Shown here: one piece after another, positions 59,536 to 64,000 of the stretch
How the letters are laid out: each line of letters opens with the position of its first letter
Position numbering within the stretch: the stretch's first letter is position 1
Source: VAXT01 sp963774625
GTDB taxonomy: Bacteria > Actinomycetota > Thermoleophilia > Gaiellales > Gaiellaceae
Length of the DNA: 64,000 nucleotides
NCBI GenBank assembly: GCA_963774625.1
Contig: CAVZFQ010000015.1
Span: forward strand, 247,406-311,405
Direction of reading: 5' to 3'
Position numbers and translations under genes: made by a program
The notes under the pieces: generated by a model
What the model saw: the letters and a program-made list of their open reading frames with translations, nothing else
What the model was told of the DNA's origin: nothing
The model's database searches: none

Positions 59536-60255
59536 CTAACGGTTGTGATTCACGAGCTCGATGTTGTTGCCGTCCGGATCGAGCACGAACGCCCCGTAGT
59601 AACCCTCGTGGTAGACCGGCCGCTCTCCGGGAGGGCCGTTGTCCCTGAAGCCGGCGCCAGTGAGCGCGCCGTGGAACGCGTCCACCACCGCATTGTCGTC
59701 AACCGGAAATGCGATGTGAACGTGCTCCGACGGATCCCCGGCGACGACTGAGAAGGATCCTCGCTCGCCGACGAACCGCGCACGGTTTGGCGACTCCTGT
59801 TCCAGTCGAAAGCCGGCATGCGGCGCGACCGCCTCGTAGAACCGCTTCGACGCCGCGAGATCGGCGACCCGGAGCCAGACGTGGTCGATCCCGGGGTGAG
59901 TGTCACCGTGGTGGACGGCTTCGACGTTGTTCCCGTCGGGGTCGCGGAGAAAGGCGCCGTAGTAGTCGTCCCGGTACTCCGGCCGCAGCCCGGGGAAGCC
60001 ACCGTCGCGGTAGCCGGCGTCCGTGCCCACGCGCCAGAACTCGTCGACATGGCTCCGCGACGGCGCCGTGAACGCAACGTGCAGCCGGCGTGTCACCGGG
60101 CTGTCAGCGGTCGCCGCCGAGAGCGCGAAGTCGCCCCACTCCACGTACGCCTCATCGCTGTGGGCCTGCTCGATCCCGAGCATCAAAAGGACGGCGTCGT
60201 AGAAGCGCTCGGAGGACTCGCGGTCGGACGCTCGGATGCCGACGTGGTCGAACAA
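59536..60255 (-). CDS. Two-domain VOC (glyoxalase/dioxygenase-like) protein
   Basis: A 239-residue protein with two VOC repeats: MFDHVGIRASDRESSERFYD with YYGAFLRDPDGNNVEAVHHG, and IDHVWLRVADLAASKRFYEA with YYGAFVLDPDGNNIELVNHN. His and Glu metal positions are present in both halves. Function is unassigned: a dioxygenase, glyoxalase or antibiotic-binding protein is possible. Convergent with the reductase and divergent from the winged-helix gene, 20 bases away. Confidence 0.9.
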   Translation of the reverse strand: MFDHVGIRASDRESSERFYDAVLLMLGIEQAHSDEAYVEWGDFALSAATADSPVTRRLHVAFTAPSRSHVDEFWRVGTDAGYRDGGFPGLRPEYRDDYYGAFLRDPDGNNVEAVHHGDTHPGIDHVWLRVADLAASKRFYEAVAPHAGFRLEQESPNRARFVGERGSFSVVAGDPSEHVHIAFPVDDNAVVDAFHGALTGAGFRDNGPPGERPVYHEGYYGAFVLDPDGNNIELVNHNR

Positions 60256-60275
60256 GTCGTCGCTATCTTCGCGCC

Positions 60276-61307
60276 GTGCCCGAGCGTGTGCTCACCCAGC
60301 GCGAGCTGAACCGCGCCCTGCTGGCTCGCCAGCTGCTTCTCGAACGCGCGAAGACGCCCGTTCCGAAGACCCTCGACCGGATCGGCGGGATCCAGGCGCA
60401 GTACGCGCCGTCGATGTACGTCGGGCTCTGGTCTCGTATCGAAGGCTTCGAACGCGACCAGTTGACCCGTGCGCTCGAGCGCGGCAGCGTCGTCCAGGGC
60501 ACGCTGATGCGCGCGACGATCCATCTCGTCTCGAAGGGCGACTACTGGCCATTCGCCGCCGGGATTCGGCAGGACCAACAGGAGTGGTGGTTACGCGTGC
60601 ACGGGAGAGGCACGGACACAGCGGAGCTGAAAGCCGACGCCCGCAAGCTGAGGCGCGCACTCGCCGGGAAGACGATGAGCCGCACCGAGCTCGACAAGGT
60701 GCTGGGGAAGCGTTTCGGGCTCAGCGGTCTCGCACTCGACCTCGTGCGCGTGCCGCCGTCGGGCACCTGGGAGCGGCGGCGCGCCGATCTCTACGCGCTC
60801 GCAGAGGACTGGGTCGGGCCGGTGGATTCCAAGCCGGCAGAGGGCGTCGAACACCTCGTCCGGCGCTACCTCCAGGGATTCGGCCCCGCGCGTGCGACCG
60901 AGCTCGCGGACTGGGCAGGCCTGAACGTGAAGACGATCAGGCCCGCGCTCGAGCGGCTCAGCCTGCGTCGTTTCCAGGACGAGCAAGGCAAGGAGCTGGT
61001 CGACCTCCCCCGCGCGCCGCTCCCCGACCCGGACACGCCCGCGCCGGTCCGCTTTCTGCCCGTCTGGGACGCGACGTTGCTCGTCCACGCGCGGAGGACC
61101 GGGATCCTGCCCGAGAAGTACCGGTCGCGCGTCTTCAGCGTGAGGACCCCGCACTCCGTGAACACGTTCCTGGTTGACGGCCAGGTTGCCGGCACATGGC
61201 GCCACGAGAAGGGGCGCGTGAGCTTGGAGACGTTCGGTCGCCTTTCGAAGGCTGTGCGGAAGAAGCTCGACGACGAGGCGGAGCGACTAGCTGCGTTCCA
61301 CGCGTGA
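60276..61307 (+). CDS. Winged-helix DNA-binding domain protein (HTH_42/AlkZ-like)
   Basis: A 343-residue protein. GTG 60276 gives VPERVLTQRELNRALLARQL. Typical family features are GGIQAQYAPSMYVGLWSRIE, RGSVVQGTLMRATIHLVSKG, RYLQGFGPARATELADWAGL and FLPVWDATLLVHARRTGILP. Members include the DNA-crosslink glycosylases AlkZ/YcaQ. The QxQ-type AlkZ catalytic motif is represented by QAQ in GGIQAQYAP, so glycosylase activity is possible. Convergent overlap with the MBL gene. Confidence 0.87.
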   Translation: MPERVLTQRELNRALLARQLLLERAKTPVPKTLDRIGGIQAQYAPSMYVGLWSRIEGFERDQLTRALERGSVVQGTLMRATIHLVSKGDYWPFAAGIRQDQQEWWLRVHGRGTDTAELKADARKLRRALAGKTMSRTELDKVLGKRFGLSGLALDLVRVPPSGTWERRRADLYALAEDWVGPVDSKPAEGVEHLVRRYLQGFGPARATELADWAGLNVKTIRPALERLSLRRFQDEQGKELVDLPRAPLPDPDTPAPVRFLPVWDATLLVHARRTGILPEKYRSRVFSVRTPHSVNTFLVDGQVAGTWRHEKGRVSLETFGRLSKAVRKKLDDEAERLAAFHA

Positions 61308-61946
61308 CCCGCCGACGATCGCCTCTCGGCCGTCCGCGAGCCTGACGAGCGCCTTGCCCTTCCCGTCGTAGTCCGGCGACCAGACGACGAGGGTCGCCGC
61401 CTCGCCGCCGACGCGGCACGGCGTGGTCCCTTCAGGGTCGACGCCGCGCCAGACGCGAACGAAGGGGTTCTCCTCCCACTCCCGGCCGATCGTGGTCTCG
61501 TCCGTGTGACCCGGCAGGACGCGCGTCTCGTGCGGAAGCTGCATGAGCACGTCCATCACCGAGCGTCGGATGACGGAGACGTCGGGTCCGCCGCCGACCG
61601 CGTCCTTGAACAGGATGTCGCCCGAGAAGCAGGCCTCGCCGTTGACGACGAACGCGAGGTGGTCGTCCTTGTGACCCGGGGTCGGCAGCGCTGCGACGTA
61701 GAGGCCGCCCACCTCGAGCGGGCCGGTCACGACCTCGAGCCCGAGCTCGTCCTCGTGCTCGATGTGGTCGGGATCAGCGTGCGTGCGGAGGACGTAGGTC
61801 GGCTCGACGCCCCACCTCTCGGCGGCGGCCAGCAGAGGCTCGAGCGGGGCCCCCGTGTCGACATACACCGCCGAGCCGCCCTCCTCGTCGGCGACGAGAT
61901 AGGCGTTCGAAAGCCAGTCTGGATGCAGTGACCGTTCGACGAGCAC
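61287..61946 (-). CDS. MBL-fold metallo-hydrolase with altered metal motif
   Basis: A 219-residue protein: NAYLVADEEGGSAVYVDTGA, then THADPDH where the family has HxHxDH, so the second metal-binding His is Asp. LPTPGHKDDHLAFVVNGEAC, FSGDILFKDAVGGGPD and VLPGHTDETTIGREWEENPF supply the other metal ligands. Glyoxalase II-like hydrolases are the closest type. The altered motif could change metal preference or activity. Confidence 0.88.
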   Translation of the reverse strand: MLVERSLHPDWLSNAYLVADEEGGSAVYVDTGAPLEPLLAAAERWGVEPTYVLRTHADPDHIEHEDELGLEVVTGPLEVGGLYVAALPTPGHKDDHLAFVVNGEACFSGDILFKDAVGGGPDVSVIRRSVMDVLMQLPHETRVLPGHTDETTIGREWEENPFVRVWRGVDPEGTTPCRVGGEAATLVVWSPDYDGKGKALVRLADGREAIVGGSRVERS

Positions 61947-61984
61947 GCCGCTAGGCTACTTCGGACTACTTACCAGGAGGAGAA

Positions 61985-62716
61985 ATGGCAGGCCTGATCG
62001 AACGCACCATGACCGTCATCCAAGCGAAGCTCTCGAAGCTGATCGGCCGCGCGGAGGACCCGCGCGAGACGCTCGACTACTCGTACGAGAAGCAGCTCGA
62101 GATGCTGCAGAACGTCAAGCGGGGGGTCGCCGACGTCGTCACGGCGAAGAAGCGACTGCAGCTTCAGGCCCAGAAGCTCGAGCAGGGCGTCGTGAAGCTC
62201 GACTCGCAGGCCCGCGAGGCGATCGGCGCCGGGCGGGAAGATCTCGCCCGCACCGCGCTCGAGCGCAAGGTCGGCGTCCAGCAGCAGCTGCAAGACCTCG
62301 ACCGCCAGACGCAGGAGCTCGAAGCTCAGCAGCAGAAGCTCGTCGAGAACGAGCGCACGCTCTCGACCCGCATCGAGTCCTTCCGCAGCGAGAAGGAAGT
62401 GATCAAGGCGCAGTACTCGGCTGCAGAGGCACAGGTCAAGATCGGCGAGGCCGCGACCGGTATCGGCGACCAGATGCAGAACACCGGCCAGGCGGTGCAG
62501 CGCGCACGCGAGAAGACCGAGGAGATGCAAGCGCGCGGCCAGGCCATGGACGAGCTGATCGCCTCGGGCACGCTCGAGGACGTGACGAGCGGCGGCAACA
62601 CACAGCTCGATCGTGAGCTCGCCCAGATCGCGTCACAGAGCGAGGTCGAGAAAGAGCTCGAGAAGATGAAGGCCGAGGTCGGCGCCGGGGCGGGTCAGAA
62701 AGAGCTCGAGCAGTAA
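61985..62716 (+). CDS. pspA: PspA/IM30 family envelope-stress protein
   Basis: A 243-residue coiled-coil ESCRT-III-like protein that protects membranes. The N-terminal helix is LIERTMTVIQAKLSKLIGRA, then EDPRETLDYSYEKQLEMLQN and long helices rich in Gln/Glu/Lys to the end. AGGAGGAG precedes ATG 61985. It is followed by a bicupin and a convergent PspAB gene. Confidence 0.95.
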   Translation: MAGLIERTMTVIQAKLSKLIGRAEDPRETLDYSYEKQLEMLQNVKRGVADVVTAKKRLQLQAQKLEQGVVKLDSQAREAIGAGREDLARTALERKVGVQQQLQDLDRQTQELEAQQQKLVENERTLSTRIESFRSEKEVIKAQYSAAEAQVKIGEAATGIGDQMQNTGQAVQRAREKTEEMQARGQAMDELIASGTLEDVTSGGNTQLDRELAQIASQSEVEKELEKMKAEVGAGAGQKELEQ

Positions 62717-63435
62717 CGCACGTCACGACCTGGGACGAGGCCGAAGCCGGGACCACCGGGATCAGCTTCTTCCGTCAGGAGCTCGGACCTGAGGAAAGGC
62801 TCAGGCCGGCGCCGCGGGAGGACGAGGAGATCGTCTACGTCGTGAGCGGAGCCGGCGTCACGCGGGAAGGCGACGAGGTCAGCGAGGATCACTGCCTCGT
62901 GCGCCTTGCCGGCGAGCTGGCGCACGGCCTCGTGGCCGGGCCGAGCGGCCTCGACGTGCTGTCGTTCTCCGCGCGGGCCGGAGCAGGCCCGACCGGTGGC
63001 TCGGGCCGGATCGTCAAGCTGGGCGAGGTCGACCCGGTCCGATGGGACGAGGACGAATACGGCTGCGTCGACCGCGACCTAGGGCGTGCGGCCGGGTCCG
63101 TGCGCGCCGGCCTCGTTCACCTCGTCGTCGATCCGGGCAAGCTCAATTGCCCGCCGCACTGCCACTCCGCCGAGGAGGAGCTCTTCGTCGTGCTCGACGG
63201 CGAGGGTGCCTGCCTGCTGGGTGACGAGGAGCACCCGATGCGGCCGGGCTCGGTCGTCGGCCGACCGCCCGGCACCGGCGTCGCCCATGCGTTCCGCGGG
63301 CCGCTGACGCTGCTCGCCTACGGGACTCGCGACACGAACGACGTCTGCTACTACCCGCGCACGAAGAAGATCCACTGGCGCGGGCTCGGCGTGGCCGCGC
63401 AGATCGACAACCTCGAGCCCTGGACCGGTCTCTAG
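62716..63435 (+). CDS. Bicupin protein with probable ACG start
   Basis: Two cupin domains in about 239 residues: DEEIVYVVSGAGVTREGDEV in the first, NCPPHCHSAEEELFVVLDGE and RPGSVVGRPPGTGVAHAF in the second, which has a full His/His/Glu/His-type metal set. Homologous sequence clearly begins upstream of the first GTG (62842): HVTTWDEAEAGTTGISFFRQ is in frame with no ATG, GTG or TTG. The only plausible start is ACG 62716, which overlaps the pspA stop as TAACG, one base away from the classic TAATG junction. Translation may be coupled to pspA, or the C may be an error. Confidence 0.75.
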   Translation, partial: THVTTWDEAEAGTTGISFFRQELGPEERLRPAPREDEEIVYVVSGAGVTREGDEVSEDHCLVRLAGELAHGLVAGPSGLDVLSFSARAGAGPTGGSGRIVKLGEVDPVRWDEDEYGCVDRDLGRAAGSVRAGLVHLVVDPGKLNCPPHCHSAEEELFVVLDGEGACLLGDEEHPMRPGSVVGRPPGTGVAHAFRGPLTLLAYGTRDTNDVCYYPRTKKIHWRGLGVAAQIDNLEPWTGL

Positions 63436-63998
63436 ATGGGCAGGTCGTAGAGGGCGAACCAGCGGGACAGGTCCTGCTCGATGGGCAGCTCTTTCTCCAG
63501 CTTCGCCTTCAGCTCCAGCTCGTTCGCGTTGTCCCGCTCCTTGTCGCCCTTCGGGACGAAGGGCCAGAACGCGCCGCGCTTGAAGCCGTAGATCAGGTAC
63601 AGCGGGTGCTCGCCGCCGTCGAAGCGGAAGACCGCCGCGAGCAGCTGCTCGCCGAAGCCGTGCGAGACCAGCTCAGACGCGACGAGGTGGACCGTGTTGA
63701 TCAGGTCCTCGAAGTCCTTGTCCTCGACGATGATCCACTCGTAGCCGAACTCGTCGCCGCGCCGGGTCACACGCGAGGCCGCCTCCTGTGCGACGACGTC
63801 GAGCAGCTCCTGCATCTCGTTCTCGGCGCGGACGTACTCCTGCGCAGACATCGGCTTGAAGAGCACCGCCGCGGTGCCGGACGCCTTCAGCCCGAGCTCC
63901 ACTTCGAGCGTCACCCGCCCCGCGGAGAGCGCAAAGAGCTTGTCGCCGGCCGCCTTCTTGAGCTTCTTGCGCCCGAAGAGGACGTTGCCGAGGCCCAC
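63432..63998 (-). CDS. pspAB: PspA-associated protein PspAB
   Basis: A 188-residue protein matching the actinobacterial PspAB family: GLGNVLFGRKKLKKAAGDKL, FALSAGRVTLEVELGLKASG, AAVLFKPMSAQEYVRAENEM, FEDLINTVHLVASELVSHGF and FGFKRGAFWPFVP-type ending (YLIYGFKRGAFWPFVPKGDK). Its partners in other actinobacteria are PspA and HtpX. It converges with the bicupin gene (4-base overlap). GTG 63998 lies two bases from the window edge, so the start could be further out. Confidence 0.85.
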   Translation of the reverse strand: MGLGNVLFGRKKLKKAAGDKLFALSAGRVTLEVELGLKASGTAAVLFKPMSAQEYVRAENEMQELLDVVAQEAASRVTRRGDEFGYEWIIVEDKDFEDLINTVHLVASELVSHGFGEQLLAAVFRFDGGEHPLYLIYGFKRGAFWPFVPKGDKERDNANELELKAKLEKELPIEQDLSRWFALYDLPI

Positions 63999-64000
63999 TT

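Overview
This is a GC-rich, densely coded bacterial segment that reads as an actinobacterium, most likely class Thermoleophilia (Gaiellales/Solirubrobacterales-like). That placement is inferred from marker families, not from rRNA, which is absent. The markers are NucS endonuclease, PspA with PspAB, DUF2630 and DUF6510 proteins, a LAL-type LuxR regulator, and several exported proteins ending in a long poly-Pro linker plus a basic PASTA-like tail. No CRISPR array, IS element or rRNA was seen. One intact tRNA (Ala, CGC) and two tRNA 3'-end fragments lie at 49.6-52.0 kb.

Layout. 1-12 kb: partial cupin, short acetate kinase-like protein, a DevS/NarL-type two-component pair, GAPDH, a compact OLD-family nuclease beside the 3' remnant of an SRPBCC gene, formate-THF ligase, and a fusion of a small domain with a universal stress protein. 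12-19.5 kb: exported beta-propeller proteins (TolB-like, two PQQ-like, Kelch) around a small secreted protein and a frameshifted AraC-type regulator. 19.5-22.2 kb: a molybdenum oxidoreductase/flavin reductase module with DUF6510 and DUF2630, then GNAT and CDGSH-type proteins. 22.4-32.3 kb: a purine catabolism island (adenine deaminase, 8-oxoguanine-type deaminase, three-subunit xanthine dehydrogenase, PuuD-type urate hydroxylase, HIU hydrolase, OHCU decarboxylase, allantoate amidohydrolase-type enzyme, DUF3830). 32.2-37.2 kb: an orphan contractile tail sheath protein, NucS, Lrp regulator, EamA transporter, aldo/keto reductase and an AhpD-like protein. 37.3-48.9 kb: a giant exported VPS10/BNR-type protein, metallophosphoesterase, KhtU/KhtT-like antiporter pair, DUF899, an ABC exporter and a LAL regulator.

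49-56 kb: secreted proteins, the tRNA-Ala locus with a displaced 3' half (a footprint of integration), an AI-2E-type transporter, and a reprolysin-like protease gene broken by about seven frameshifts. 56.1-59.5 kb: a tightly overlapping electron-transfer operon (small exported protein, membrane/coiled-coil protein, ApbE flavin transferase, ferric-reductase-like haem protein, 3Fe-4S ferredoxin, ferredoxin reductase). 59.5-64 kb: VOC protein, winged-helix protein, MBL hydrolase, and a PspA/bicupin/PspAB envelope-stress set.

The most interesting theme is that five exported proteins with four unrelated ectodomain types (PQQ-propeller twice, Kelch, VPS10/BNR, metalloprotease) end in the same cassette: a poly-Pro linker, a Cys-paired Arg-rich PASTA-like tail of about 70 residues, and usually a strong hairpin terminator. 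It looks like a shuffled surface-retention module. At least five genes carry single-base frameshifts. Either the assembly contains indel errors or part of the region is decaying.
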